Shown: positions 15,357 to 22,991, numbered from the stretch's first letter. The stretch: 64,000 nt of DNA from CBDDIP01 sp965279405 (GCA_965279405.1 OZ257157.1:3472001-3536000); one strand, 5' to 3'. Notes: a model not told the origin generated them from the letters alone. Made by a program: numbers and translations.

Positions 15357-15992
15357 TCAGGCAGTGAGCGCGACCGGGTCCCCCACGGTGATGGCGTGCG
15401 CCGGGTTGGGCAGCTCGCGGCGGTCGATGATGTGGTCGACGAGCCCGTACGCCAACGCCTGGTCACCGCGCACGATGTAGTCGCGATCGATGTCCGCGTT
15501 GATCCGCTCGCGCGGTTGACCGGTGGACTCCATGAGGATGTCCACCATGCGCCGGCGCATCTCCACCATCTCGGCCACGGCCAGCTCCATGTCGGTGCTC
15601 TGCCCCTGCATGCCGCCGTGCGGCTGGTGGATCAGCACCCGCGCGTTCGGCAGTGCGAAGCGCTTGCCCGGGGCGCCCGCGGCCAGCAGGACGGCTGCGG
15701 CAGAAGCCGCCTGGCCGACGCAGATCGTGGCCACGTCGGGCGCGATGTAGCGCATCGTGTCGTGGATGGCGAACAGCCCGTTCATGTCGCCGCCGGGGCT
15801 GTTGATGTACAGCGCCACGTCCTGGGTGGGGTTCTCGCTCTCGAGGTGCAGCAGCTGCGCCACGATCAGGTTGGTCACGTTGTCGTCGATCGCGGCGCCG
15901 AGGAAGACGATGCGGTTGACGAGCAACCTGGAGTAGATGTCGAAGGCCCGCTCGCCGCGGGGCGTGGACTCGATGACGGTGGGGATGAGCAC
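15357..15992 (-). CDS. clpP: ATP-dependent Clp protease proteolytic subunit (orphan ClpP)
   Basis: A 211-residue ClpP with the full triad: Ser in CVGQAASAAAVLLAAG, His in NARVLIHQPHGG, and Asp in DIDRDYIV. GERAFDIYSRLLVNRIVFLG and YINSPGGDMNGLFAIHDTM are typical early motifs. ClpP forms tetradecameric chambers fed by ClpX or ClpC. Actinobacteria usually carry a clpP1-clpP2 pair next to tig/clpX; this copy stands apart from any ATPase and is probably an additional paralogue. The GTG at 15992 is chosen because GGAGG lies six bases upstream and the protein then begins close to the mature family start. The divergent region upstream holds two matching operator-like repeats. Confidence 0.88.
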   Translation of the reverse strand: MLIPTVIESTPRGERAFDIYSRLLVNRIVFLGAAIDDNVTNLIVAQLLHLESENPTQDVALYINSPGGDMNGLFAIHDTMRYIAPDVATICVGQAASAAAVLLAAGAPGKRFALPNARVLIHQPHGGMQGQSTDMELAVAEMVEMRRRMVDILMESTGQPRERINADIDRDYIVRGDQALAYGLVDHIIDRRELPNPAHAITVGDPVALTA

Positions 15993-16024
15993 GTTCGGCC
16001 TCCGTTCATGCGCACGTCGGATGA

Positions 16025-16046
16025 TGTGCAACTGATGAGTTGCACA
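16025..16046. promoter_or_regulatory. Operator-like inverted repeat 1 (TGCAAC-N6-GTTGCA)
   Basis: TGTGCAACT (16025-16033) and AGTTGCACA (16038-16046) are perfect 9-bp arms. The core TGCAAC-N6-GTTGCA recurs in repeat 2, 44 bp away centre to centre (about four helix turns). It lies 33 bp upstream of the clpP GTG and 57 bp upstream of the SRPBCC start. It is probably bound by the ArsR regulator encoded in the adjacent operon; that link is inference. Confidence 0.6.
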
Positions 16047-16070
16047 TACCGTACTCGGCGGAGGCCGAGT

Positions 16071-16088
16071 TGCAACCGATCGGTTGCG
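16071..16088. promoter_or_regulatory. Operator-like inverted repeat 2 (TGCAAC-N6-GTTGCG)
   Basis: GCAACCGATCGGTTGC (16072-16087) is a perfect 16-bp palindrome. With its flanks it reads TGCAAC-CGATCG-GTTGCG, the same half-sites and 6-base spacing as repeat 1. It ends 15 bp before the SRPBCC ATG at 16103, where it would cover the promoter or early transcript of the SRPBCC-arsR operon. Confidence 0.6.
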
Positions 16089-16102
16089 ATATCGTTCGGC
16101 CG

Positions 16103-16510
16103 ATGACGGAACGGATCGAACGACTCGTCCACCTCGACGACCTCGGCATCGGGCTCGACGAGCTCGCTGCACTCGTCACCACCGTGGACGGATGGAAGCA
16201 GTGGTTGGTCGACGACGGCGTGGCCGATCTGCAGCCGGATGGCGTCGGTGAGATCGTCGACGGGGAGATCATCAAGCACCTGCGCGTGCATCGCGTGGGC
16301 GAGCGCTCGATCGGCTTCACGTGGTGGGAGCACGACGACCCGTCATCGGTCTCGCACGTCGAGCTCGATGTGGTCGATCTGCCCGACGGCGGCACCGCGT
16401 TGCGGATCCGCGAGGAGCTGCCGGCGCACGCCTCGGCCGCGTCGCGCCTCGCCTGGGAGGTGCGCGTCTGCTCGCTGTGGGCCTGCTGCGTGGCCGCGGC
16501 TCTTGTCTGA
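16103..16510 (+). CDS. SRPBCC/AHSA1-like domain protein
   Basis: A 135-residue single-domain protein starting MTERIERLVHLDD. It has the AHSA1/START-like pattern: AALVTTVDGWKQWLVDDGVADLQP (first helix after strand one), GEIVDGEIIKHLRVHRV, RSIGFTWWEHDD, VELDVVDLPDGGTALRIREEL, and a C-terminal helix SRLAWEVRVCSLWACC. Such proteins form a hydrophobic ligand pocket. In actinobacteria they often sit in the same operon as an ArsR regulator, as here, where the arsR start overlaps its stop. The ligand is unknown. There is no obvious ribosome binding site, so translation may be leaderless. Confidence 0.75.
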   Translation: MTERIERLVHLDDLGIGLDELAALVTTVDGWKQWLVDDGVADLQPDGVGEIVDGEIIKHLRVHRVGERSIGFTWWEHDDPSSVSHVELDVVDLPDGGTALRIREELPAHASAASRLAWEVRVCSLWACCVAAALV

Positions 16511-16835
16511 CGCGGCACAGGACACGGGCGCGCTCGACGCGCTGTTCGGAGCGCTCGCCGATCCGACGCGCCGGTCGTTGCTGCAGCGGTTGCTGCAGGG
16601 CGGGCCCGAGTCGGCAACCCGGTTGGCGACGTCGTCGCCGATGAGCCGTCAAGCAGTGGTCAAGCACCTCCAGGCGCTGGCCGATGCCGGCCTGGTGGCC
16701 ACCCAGCGCGTCGGTCGCGAGGTGCAGTACCGGGCGACTCCGGAGCCTCTCGCGTCGGCGGTCGGATGGCTGCTCGAGTCGTCCGGTCAGTGGGACCGGC
16801 GCATCGACCGGCTCCGCTCCCGCTCGCGCCGCTGA
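16503..16835 (+). CDS. ArsR-family transcriptional regulator
   Basis: A 110-residue winged helix protein. FGALADPTRRSLLQRLLQGGPESATRLA (about 15-42) and the recognition region SSPMSRQAVVKHLQALADAGLVATQRVGREVQYRATPEPL are the standard ArsR pattern (cited in short parts). It lacks the CxC metal site of classical metal sensors, so it probably senses an organic ligand or acts with its SRPBCC partner. The likely start is TTG at 16503, overlapping the upstream stop by 8 nt. The two TGCAAC-N6-GTTGC repeats upstream of the operon are its probable targets, and through them it may also control clpP. Confidence 0.78.
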   Translation: MSDAAQDTGALDALFGALADPTRRSLLQRLLQGGPESATRLATSSPMSRQAVVKHLQALADAGLVATQRVGREVQYRATPEPLASAVGWLLESSGQWDRRIDRLRSRSRR

Positions 16836-16855
16836 GCGCACGTAGTGTCCGCGGC

Positions 16856-18067
16856 ATGGACTTCGTGATGCCCGCCGCCGACGATCCGCGCCGCGTGGCC
16901 GTGCGCGCCTGGCTGGCAGAGCATCCCAAACCGACCGGCCGCGACCTTGCAGAAGGCGGCTACGTGGTGCCGCACTGGCCGGCGCCGTGGGGCTTCGACG
17001 CCGACCCGATCCACCAGCTGATCATCGACGACGAGCTGGCCAAGGCGGGCGTTCGCCGACCGACGAACCCGATCGGCATCGGTTGGGCGGGACCGACGAT
17101 CATGTACGCCGGCACCAAGGCGCAGCAGGACCGCTACATGCCCAAGCTGCTCTCCGGCGAGGAGTTCTGGTGCCAGCTGTTCAGCGAGCCGGGTGCCGGC
17201 AGCGACCTCGCCAACCTCGGCACGCGAGCCGTGCGCGACGGTGACGAGTTCATCGTCAACGGTCAGAAGATCTGGACGAGCGGCGCGCAGTACGCCAAGT
17301 ACGGCATCCTCATCGCCCGCACGGACGTCGACGTTCCCAAGCACAAGGGCGTGTCGTACTTCATCTGCCCGATGGACCTGCCGGGCATCGAGATCCGGCC
17401 GATCACCGAGATGACCGGCGGGCACACGTTCAACGAGGTCTTCTTCACAGATGTGCGCATCCCCGCCGAGAACCTCGTCGGCGACCTCAACGACGGCTGG
17501 CGTCTGGCCAAGGTGACGCTCGGCAACGAGCGCGTCTCGCTGAGCACCGGCGGCGTGCTGTGGGGCAACGGACCGACAGCGATGGAGCTGATCGACACGA
17601 TCCGCGACGGTGGCCCGGTCACCGATCCGCACATGCGCCAGCGGATCGCCTCCGTGTACACCGGGCACACGCTGCTCGACCTGATCCGTCTGCGGACGGT
17701 GAGCGCGGCGCTGAAGGGTCGCCAGCCCGGGCCCGAGGCGAGCATCCGCAAGCTCCTCGCTGACGAGCACGGTCAGCACGTGATGCTGCTGGCCCGCGAC
17801 ATCGTCGGCGCGGCAGCGATGCTCGCCGGTGGCGACGGTGAGTTCGTGCCGGGCACCGACACCAAGAGCCTCGGACCGGAGAAGCCCGCCGGCGGGCTCA
17901 ACCACCCAGGTTGGTACGACGGCTTCATGTTCAGCCAGGCGTTGACCATCGGCGGCGGCACCTGGGCGGTGCAGCGCAACATCATCGCCGAGCGCGTGCT
18001 CGGCCTGCCCCACGACGTCGATGTGGCCAAGGGGCTCAGCTGGTCGGAAGCGCAGCGCGTCTCGTGA
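16856..18067 (+). CDS. Acyl-CoA dehydrogenase
   Basis: A 403-residue FadE-type flavoprotein with WCQLFSEPGAGSDLANLGTRA near residue 105, VNGQKIWTSGAQYAKYGILIART near 133 (cited in parts) and the C-terminal TIGGGTWAVQRNIIAERVLGLPHD. It begins MDFVMPAADDPRR, and the ATG at 16856 fits the family start. The protein is followed by a second acyl-CoA-dehydrogenase-fold gene that overlaps its stop by 4 nt (GTGA). The pair probably forms a heteromeric or sequential enzyme system, as seen for paired FadE proteins in sterol side-chain degradation, but the substrate is not known. Confidence 0.88.
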   Translation: MDFVMPAADDPRRVAVRAWLAEHPKPTGRDLAEGGYVVPHWPAPWGFDADPIHQLIIDDELAKAGVRRPTNPIGIGWAGPTIMYAGTKAQQDRYMPKLLSGEEFWCQLFSEPGAGSDLANLGTRAVRDGDEFIVNGQKIWTSGAQYAKYGILIARTDVDVPKHKGVSYFICPMDLPGIEIRPITEMTGGHTFNEVFFTDVRIPAENLVGDLNDGWRLAKVTLGNERVSLSTGGVLWGNGPTAMELIDTIRDGGPVTDPHMRQRIASVYTGHTLLDLIRLRTVSAALKGRQPGPEASIRKLLADEHGQHVMLLARDIVGAAAMLAGGDGEFVPGTDTKSLGPEKPAGGLNHPGWYDGFMFSQALTIGGGTWAVQRNIIAERVLGLPHDVDVAKGLSWSEAQRVS

Positions 18068-19182
18068 GCGACGACCTCGTTGCCGCTGCAGCGCGTGTGG
18101 GCCCGATCGCGGCGGAGCACGCCGACGCAGCGGAGTCCGGTCGGCGATTGCCGGGAGCGGTGGTCGATGCGTTGCGCGACGCGCAGCTGCTGCGGATGTG
18201 CGTTCCTGCGGTCTACGGAGGGCCGGAGGCAAGCCCACTGGTGATGGCGCAGGCGATCGAGACGATCGCCCGGCACGACGGCGCTGCGGGCTGGTGCACG
18301 ATGATCGCCAGCACGACCTCGTCGCTGAGCACGTACCTGCCTGCCGAGACGGCGCGTGCGATCTACGGCGACCCTGCGGTGGTCACCGGTGGGGTGTTCG
18401 CCCGCAACGCCACGGCCGAATCGGTCGACGGAGGTTTTCGCGTCACCGGACGGTGGATGTGGGGGAGCGGCACGCAGCACTGCCAGTGGATCACCGGTGG
18501 GGCGGTCGATGCCGATGGCGTCGGGCGCGGCATGTTCTTCCCCGCAGAGGACGTCACCATCCACGACACGTGGCACACGTCCGGGTTGCGCGGCACGGGG
18601 TCGAACGACTTCAGCGTCGACGGAGCGTTCGTGCCGTCCGATCGCATCGTCCGGCCGGAGCTCGGCCCGGTGGTGGACGTGCCGCTCGGTGCCTTCCCGA
18701 ACATGACGCTGCTGGCGATCGGTGTCGCCGCGGTCAGCCTCGGCATCGGTCGTCACGCGCTCGATTCGCTCGTCGCTCTGGCGGTCGACAAGCGGCCGCA
18801 GTTCAGCCAGCGGACGATTGCCCAGAACGGTGTCGCACAGGCCGACCTGGCCAGGGCGGAGGCGTCGTTGCGGTCGGCCCGCGCGTTCTTCTACGACGAG
18901 GTCGATCAGGCGTGGTCGCTTGCCGCCGCCGGGTCGCGAGTGCCGACGGCGTCACGGGTGCATATCCGCCTGGCCGGCGCTCACGCGGCGGAGGCCGTCG
19001 CGAAGGTGGCCGACCTCGCCTACACCCTGGGCGGCGGCACGGCGATCTTCGACACCAGCCCGCTGCAACGCTGCATGCGCGACGCCCACGTCGTCACGCA
19101 GCACATCATGGTCGCCCCGCGGTTGTACGAGACGTTGGGCAAGTCGCTGTTCGGTCAGGAGATCGACGCGTCGATGCTCTGA
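18064..19182 (+). CDS. Acyl-CoA-dehydrogenase-fold flavoprotein, HsaA/monooxygenase-like
   Basis: This 372-residue protein has the N-terminal RLPGAVVDALRDAQLLRMCVP typical of the group-D flavin monooxygenases (HsaA, HpaB-like DszC relatives). GWCTMIASTTSS near 80, RWMWGSGTQHCQWITGG near 130, and the C-terminal acyl-CoA dehydrogenase type-2 domain LAYTLGGGTAIFDTSPLQRCMRD near 320 complete the pattern. It may bind FMNH2/FAD and oxygenate a substrate rather than dehydrogenate an acyl-CoA. The start is GTG at 18064, overlapping the stop of the preceding FadE gene (GTGA). Its 3' end overlaps the convergent MFS gene by 28 bp. Confidence 0.78.
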   Translation: MSDDLVAAAARVGPIAAEHADAAESGRRLPGAVVDALRDAQLLRMCVPAVYGGPEASPLVMAQAIETIARHDGAAGWCTMIASTTSSLSTYLPAETARAIYGDPAVVTGGVFARNATAESVDGGFRVTGRWMWGSGTQHCQWITGGAVDADGVGRGMFFPAEDVTIHDTWHTSGLRGTGSNDFSVDGAFVPSDRIVRPELGPVVDVPLGAFPNMTLLAIGVAAVSLGIGRHALDSLVALAVDKRPQFSQRTIAQNGVAQADLARAEASLRSARAFFYDEVDQAWSLAAAGSRVPTASRVHIRLAGAHAAEAVAKVADLAYTLGGGTAIFDTSPLQRCMRDAHVVTQHIMVAPRLYETLGKSLFGQEIDASML

Positions 19183-20816
19183 TCGTCCAGCGGCTCAGCT
19201 GTCGCGGTGTCGGTCATGCGGACGAGTGGGATGAGGAACGAGATCGCCGCGCCGATTCCGACGACGACGGATGCGAAGAGCAGCGTGCTCCTCGCCCCGT
19301 GCGACAGCGCATCGTTGAAGACCCGCTCGAGCACCGACCGCTGTGACGCGCTCACACCCGATGGCGGTGACCAGTTCGGGCCGAGCTCGCGCAGGCCGGC
19401 GGCCGCCTGACGCTGCACGTCGGCCGGCAGCGCGGTGCTGCGCGACACGGCGTCGAGCGCGTGGTTGGTCGTCTGCACGGTGATGAGCGTGCCGACGACG
19501 GCGCCGCCGAGCGACTGGCCGATCTGGCGTGCGGTGGTCAACGCCCCGCCGGCGACGCCCGCGCGGTCGCGTGGCACCTCGGAGAGCACGACGCCTTGCA
19601 ACTGCGAGGAGGCAAGCCCGATGCCGAGGCCGAACAGCGAGAGACCGGGGGCGACGCCCCAGAAGGTCAGGCCCGGCGTGACGACGAAGACCATGAGCAC
19701 GAACGACAGCGCCTCGAGGATCAGCCCGAGCCGGATGAGCTTCGTGGTGTTGACGAGGTGGGTCATCCGCCCGCCGATCTGCGAGCCGATGATGACGAAC
19801 ACGCCGATCGGGACCAGCCACCAGCCGTTCTCCTGAGCGCTCAGGTGCACTGCGTTCTGCAGGAAGAGCGGCAGGGCGATGAGCATCGCCAGCTGGCCGA
19901 GGGCGAGGATGAGCAGGGTCGCCAGGCCGTAGCGGAACGACGGGAACTGCATGAGGGTGACGTCGAGCAGCGGATGGGCGCCGCGCCTCGCCTTGTTGCG
20001 CTCGAGCCGGAAGAACCCGACCAGGATGACCGTGCCGAGCACGAGGCAGGTCGGTGAGAGCGCGACCGGACTGGTCGTCGGCCACACGGTCGCGTCCCCG
20101 ATGCGGAACGCCTCGAGCGGTCGCCACCAGCCGTAGCGGCCGGCTTCGCTGAGCCCGAAGACGACGAGGAACATGCCGGATGCGATGAGCGCCGCGCCGG
20201 GCAGGTCGACCGGGACGCGCTCGACGCGCTTGCCCTTGCGCATCAGCAGGAGGGCACCGATCACCGCGATCGGCGCGACGACGACGTTGATCCGGAACGC
20301 CCACCGCCACGAGTAGTTCGTCGTCAGGAACCCGCCGAGCACGGGGCCGAAGGCAACGGCGACTCCGGACGCCGCGCCCCATCCGGCGAACGCCTTCGAC
20401 CGCTCGCGCCCGCGAAAGGTCACGGTGAGGATCGCCAGCGTCGCGGGGATCATCATCGCTGCGCCGATGCCCTCGATGATCGCCTCGCCGACGATCAGCT
20501 GCCCGACGCCGTGGGCCTCGGACGCGACCAGCGACCCGATCCCGAAGAGGGAGACGCCGATCACGAACATGCGGCGGTGGCCGTAGATGTCGCCGAGCCG
20601 CCCGCCGATGATGAGCAGGGAGGCGATCACCAGCGAGTAGCCCGTGATGACCCACTGCACCGTCGGCACCGTGGTGTCCAGCTCGCGCAGGATGGTCGGC
20701 AACGACACGTTGAGGACGGTCGAGTCGATGACCGCGAGCACCACGGTCGCCATCACGATGCCGAACGTGATCCACCGCCGGGGATCGAGCGGTCCGTCGT
20801 CCTCGGCCACCTCCAT
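19155..20816 (-). CDS. MFS transporter, DHA2 (EmrB/QacA) drug-efflux type
   Basis: A 553-residue protein with about 14 membrane segments. Motif A is GGRLGDIYGHRRMFVIG near residue 65, motif C region GFGPVLGGFL reads as VAFGPVLGGFLTTNYSWRW near 140, and the N-terminal TVVLAVIDSTVLNVSLPTI is the DHA2 motif D1. These carriers export drugs or other amphiphiles with protons. It is divergent from a MarR regulator with only 20 bp between the start codons, and a palindrome between them fits MarR control. The ATG at 20816 (MEVAEDDG) is used. A TACGAT -10-like hexamer ends about ten bases upstream, so the mRNA may be leaderless. Confidence 0.88.
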   Translation of the reverse strand: MEVAEDDGPLDPRRWITFGIVMATVVLAVIDSTVLNVSLPTILRELDTTVPTVQWVITGYSLVIASLLIIGGRLGDIYGHRRMFVIGVSLFGIGSLVASEAHGVGQLIVGEAIIEGIGAAMMIPATLAILTVTFRGRERSKAFAGWGAASGVAVAFGPVLGGFLTTNYSWRWAFRINVVVAPIAVIGALLLMRKGKRVERVPVDLPGAALIASGMFLVVFGLSEAGRYGWWRPLEAFRIGDATVWPTTSPVALSPTCLVLGTVILVGFFRLERNKARRGAHPLLDVTLMQFPSFRYGLATLLILALGQLAMLIALPLFLQNAVHLSAQENGWWLVPIGVFVIIGSQIGGRMTHLVNTTKLIRLGLILEALSFVLMVFVVTPGLTFWGVAPGLSLFGLGIGLASSQLQGVVLSEVPRDRAGVAGGALTTARQIGQSLGGAVVGTLITVQTTNHALDAVSRSTALPADVQRQAAAGLRELGPNWSPPSGVSASQRSVLERVFNDALSHGARSTLLFASVVVGIGAAISFLIPLVRMTDTATAEPLDDQSIDASIS

Positions 20817-20818
20817 TT

Positions 20819-20833
20819 GCTGTATCGTACAGC
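20819..20833. promoter_or_regulatory. MarR-type palindromic operator between divergent starts
   Basis: GCTGTA-TCG-TACAGC forms 6-bp arms around three bases and lies entirely between the start codons of the MFS gene (20816) and the marR gene (20837). It overlaps the -10-like hexamers of both directions (TATCGT on the plus strand, TACGAT on the minus strand). This is the likely binding site for the MarR protein. Confidence 0.55.
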
Positions 20834-20836
20834 TAC

Positions 20837-21286
20837 ATGGCCGACGGTCTCGCATCGCTCGAGGTGCAGCTGTCGGTGCTGGCTCGGCGGCTGGAGCACA
20901 ATTCCCGCAACAGCGAGCTCTACGTCGACATCGACCGTGCCGGGTACCTCCTGGCGAGGACGATCCACGCCCATGGCCCCTCCGGCGTCAACCAGTTGGC
21001 GACGCGGCTGCACCTGGACGGCTCGACGGTCACCCGTCAGGTCGCCGCGCTCGAGCAGCGCCAGTTCGTCGTCCGGAGCGCCGACCCCGCGGACGCGCGC
21101 GCCAGCATCATCGAGTTGACCGATGCGGGACGAGCGGAGATGCGCCGGGTTGCGCGTGCTCGCCTGCGCTCGCTCCGCTCGATGCTCGCCGAGTGGCCCG
21201 ACGAGGACATCGAGCAGTTCGCCGACCTGCTCGAACGGTTCAACAGCTCGCTCACCGAGCCCGCGCCGGTTCGCTCGCGGCCGTGA
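20837..21286 (+). CDS. MarR-family transcriptional regulator
   Basis: A 149-residue winged helix regulator. The HTH region GVNQLATRLHLDGSTVTRQVAALEQRQFV (about 50-78, cited in part) is followed by the wing RSADPADARASIIELTDAGR, and dimerisation helices lie at both ends. MarR proteins repress efflux genes and release DNA on binding phenolic or drug-like ligands. It is divergent from the DHA2 efflux pump and shares with it the palindrome at 20819-20833, so it very likely controls that gene and itself. There is no ribosome binding site; a leaderless message is likely. Its end overlaps a convergent gene by 35 bp. Confidence 0.85.
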   Translation: MADGLASLEVQLSVLARRLEHNSRNSELYVDIDRAGYLLARTIHAHGPSGVNQLATRLHLDGSTVTRQVAALEQRQFVVRSADPADARASIIELTDAGRAEMRRVARARLRSLRSMLAEWPDEDIEQFADLLERFNSSLTEPAPVRSRP

Positions 21287-21671
21287 GCGGCTCGAGGTCG
21301 GGCGCGCACCACGCAGCCCGAGCTTCGGTCGAGAACAGCCGCTCCCGGCTCCAGTGACGCAGCGGCGCGTCGCGTGTGCACGTCGGATCGACGAAGAGGG
21401 TGCTCGGCTCGTCGGCGTCCGCATCGGCGACCGCGTCGACGAAGTATCGGGTCAGCGTCTCGTGGTACCCGGACGTGGGCGTGTTCTCGATGCCGATCGA
21501 GCCGTTGAAGGCGGGGATCTCTCGGCGGAGGTAGGCGAGCGCGCCGGCCGGGCCGAGGTGACGGACCGTGTACCAGCAGATGGTCAGGTGGGCCTCGTGG
21601 TCCCAGTCGGCGTGGGCCAGGGTGCGCAAGGTGAAGCCGGCGAGGATGGCGTCTCGTTCCATGCCGGTCAT
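21252..21671 (-). CDS. Conserved helical protein of unknown function
   Basis: A 139-residue protein, all-helical in appearance. It has the pattern LRTLAHADWDHEAHLTICWYTVR (cited in part: ADWDHEAHL), AYLRREIPAFNGSIGIENT, GYHETLTRYFVDAV, and a C-terminal RDAPLRHWSRERLFSTEARAAW. The conserved His/Glu (HEAHL, YHETLT) suggest a small ligand- or metal-binding helical bundle. Proteins with this layout are known from other bacteria only as hypothetical. The start is ambiguous: ATG 21671 (MTGMERD) or 21662. It is divergent from the Lrp gene and its end overlaps the marR gene by 35 bp. Confidence 0.6.
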   Translation of the reverse strand: MTGMERDAILAGFTLRTLAHADWDHEAHLTICWYTVRHLGPAGALAYLRREIPAFNGSIGIENTPTSGYHETLTRYFVDAVADADADEPSTLFVDPTCTRDAPLRHWSRERLFSTEARAAWCAPDLEPLTAASEPARAR

Positions 21672-21721
21672 CGTGCGCCCGATCTCGCCGACGGTGTCAG
21701 CGAACCCGGTACGGTCGGCCC

Positions 21722-22189
21722 GTGCTCGCCGACGATCCTGCTGTCGGAGATCCCACCGACCGTGAGATCGTCCGTTCGCTCCAGAAGAACGCCCGGCTGA
21801 CCTGGCAGGAGCTGGGCCGCATCGTCCACCTCTCACCGCAGGCGACGGCCGAGCGCGTCCGACGGTTGGAGCAGCGCGGTGTGATCAGCGGATACGCCGC
21901 ACAGGTTGACCTCGGTCGGCTCGGTCACGTCGTTGACGCGGTGGTCGGGGTGGTCGCCCAGCCCGGTGCGGATCGTGCATCGCTCGAGCAGTGGTTCGTC
22001 GAGCAGCCGTCCGTGGTCGAGGCGGTGCACCTCACCGGGCCCGACGACTACCTGTTGCGCATCCGCTGCCGGACGCCGCTGGAGCTGGACGAGGTGCTGA
22101 TGCGGATGAAGGCCGACACCGGCGCTGGCTCGACGCAGACTCGCATCGTGTTGCGGGCGCTGCCCGTCGGAGCAGGAGGTTCTGACTGA
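21722..22189 (+). CDS. Lrp/AsnC-family transcriptional regulator
   Basis: A 155-residue protein. The N-terminal HTH is TDREIVRSLQKNARLTWQEL with the recognition part SPQATAERVRRLEQRGVISG (about 35-55). The C-terminal RAM effector domain shows VVGVVAQPGADRASLEQWF and AVHLTGPDDYLLRIRC. The family senses amino acids or similar small molecules and often controls adjacent genes. It starts with GTG at 21722 and overlaps the enoyl-CoA hydratase-like gene by one base (TGATG), implying cotranscription, which is not the usual arrangement for a divergent Lrp. Confidence 0.85.
   Translation: MLADDPAVGDPTDREIVRSLQKNARLTWQELGRIVHLSPQATAERVRRLEQRGVISGYAAQVDLGRLGHVVDAVVGVVAQPGADRASLEQWFVEQPSVVEAVHLTGPDDYLLRIRCRTPLELDEVLMRMKADTGAGSTQTRIVLRALPVGAGGSD
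22166..22186 (+). promoter_or_regulatory. Hairpin with SD in the loop before the enoyl-CoA hydratase-like gene
   Basis: GTCGGA (22166-22171) and TCTGAC (22181-22186) pair with one G-U. The 9-base loop GCAGGAGGT contains the strong AGGAGG ribosome binding site of the gene starting at 22189. The same loop placement is seen at 9401-9421, 12261-12294 and 12794-12809. Confidence 0.4.
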
Positions 22190-22968
22190 TGGAAGCGATC
22201 CACCTGCGACGCGAGGGCGAGATCCTCGTCGTCACCGTTCGCCATCCGACGTCGCCGATCAACGCCGTCGACGCGCTCCTGCACCACGAGTTCGGCGAGC
22301 TGTTCCGCATCCTCAAGCGCGAGTGCGAGGCGCGGGCGATCGTGCTCACGGGCGAGGGCAAGGCGTTCTCCGCCGGTGGCGACTTCAGCTGGTTCCCTTC
22401 GCTGCGCGAGACCGCGGTGCTCGACTCGTTGCGTCGTGATGCCAAGCAGTTGATCTGGGACCTGCTGGACGTCGAGGTGCCGATCGTCTGCGGGCTCAAC
22501 GGTTCGGCTGCCGGTCTCGCCGCGTCGGTGGCGCTGCTGTGCGACGTGATCGTGATGAGCGAGCGGGCGGTGATCGTCGACCCGCACGTCAACGTGGGCC
22601 TCGTCGCCGGCGACGGTGGCGCAGCGGTGTGGCCGCTGCTCCTCGGGCCGTTGGCCGCCAAGCGGCATCTGCTGCTCGGCGAACCGCTGACGGCAGCGGA
22701 GGCGTCGCGCCTCGGTGTTGCCGCGGAGATCTGCCCGCCTGCCGACGTGGCCGAGCGGGCGATGGCGTGGGCGCATCGCTTGGCTGCGCAGCCGCCGCTT
22801 GCCGTGCGCGGCACGAAGATCGCAGTGAACGCGCAGCTGAAGCGGGCGCTGCTGGACAGCTTCGACCTGTCCACCGCCTTGGAGATGCCGTGCTTCACGT
22901 CGGCCGATCACGCCGAGGCGTTGTCGGCGATGCAGGAGCAACGCACGCCGAATTTCACCGGGCACTAG
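22189..22968 (+). CDS. Enoyl-CoA hydratase/isomerase-family protein lacking the usual glutamates
   Basis: A 259-residue crotonase-fold protein. The oxyanion-hole motifs are GKAFSAGGDFSW near residue 60 and NGSAAGLAASVALLCDV near 105, and DPHVNVGLVAGDGGAAVWP follows. In hydratases the two catalytic glutamates stand at ELAxxCD and QPEI; here these positions read SVALLCD and DPHV, so both look replaced (by-eye alignment). The protein should still bind acyl-CoA but may catalyse another reaction (isomerase, hydrolase or ring-type chemistry). It follows the Lrp gene with a one-base overlap and a strong ribosome binding site, and precedes a nitroreductase gene by 23 bp. Confidence 0.82.
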   Translation: MEAIHLRREGEILVVTVRHPTSPINAVDALLHHEFGELFRILKRECEARAIVLTGEGKAFSAGGDFSWFPSLRETAVLDSLRRDAKQLIWDLLDVEVPIVCGLNGSAAGLAASVALLCDVIVMSERAVIVDPHVNVGLVAGDGGAAVWPLLLGPLAAKRHLLLGEPLTAAEASRLGVAAEICPPADVAERAMAWAHRLAAQPPLAVRGTKIAVNAQLKRALLDSFDLSTALEMPCFTSADHAEALSAMQEQRTPNFTGH

Positions 22969-22991
22969 CCCAGTTCACGAGGAGACGACGC

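Noticed and set aside
22166..22180. Considered as a terminator of the lrp gene
   Set aside because: It lies inside the lrp coding sequence and carries the ribosome binding site of the next gene, so a role in translation is more likely.
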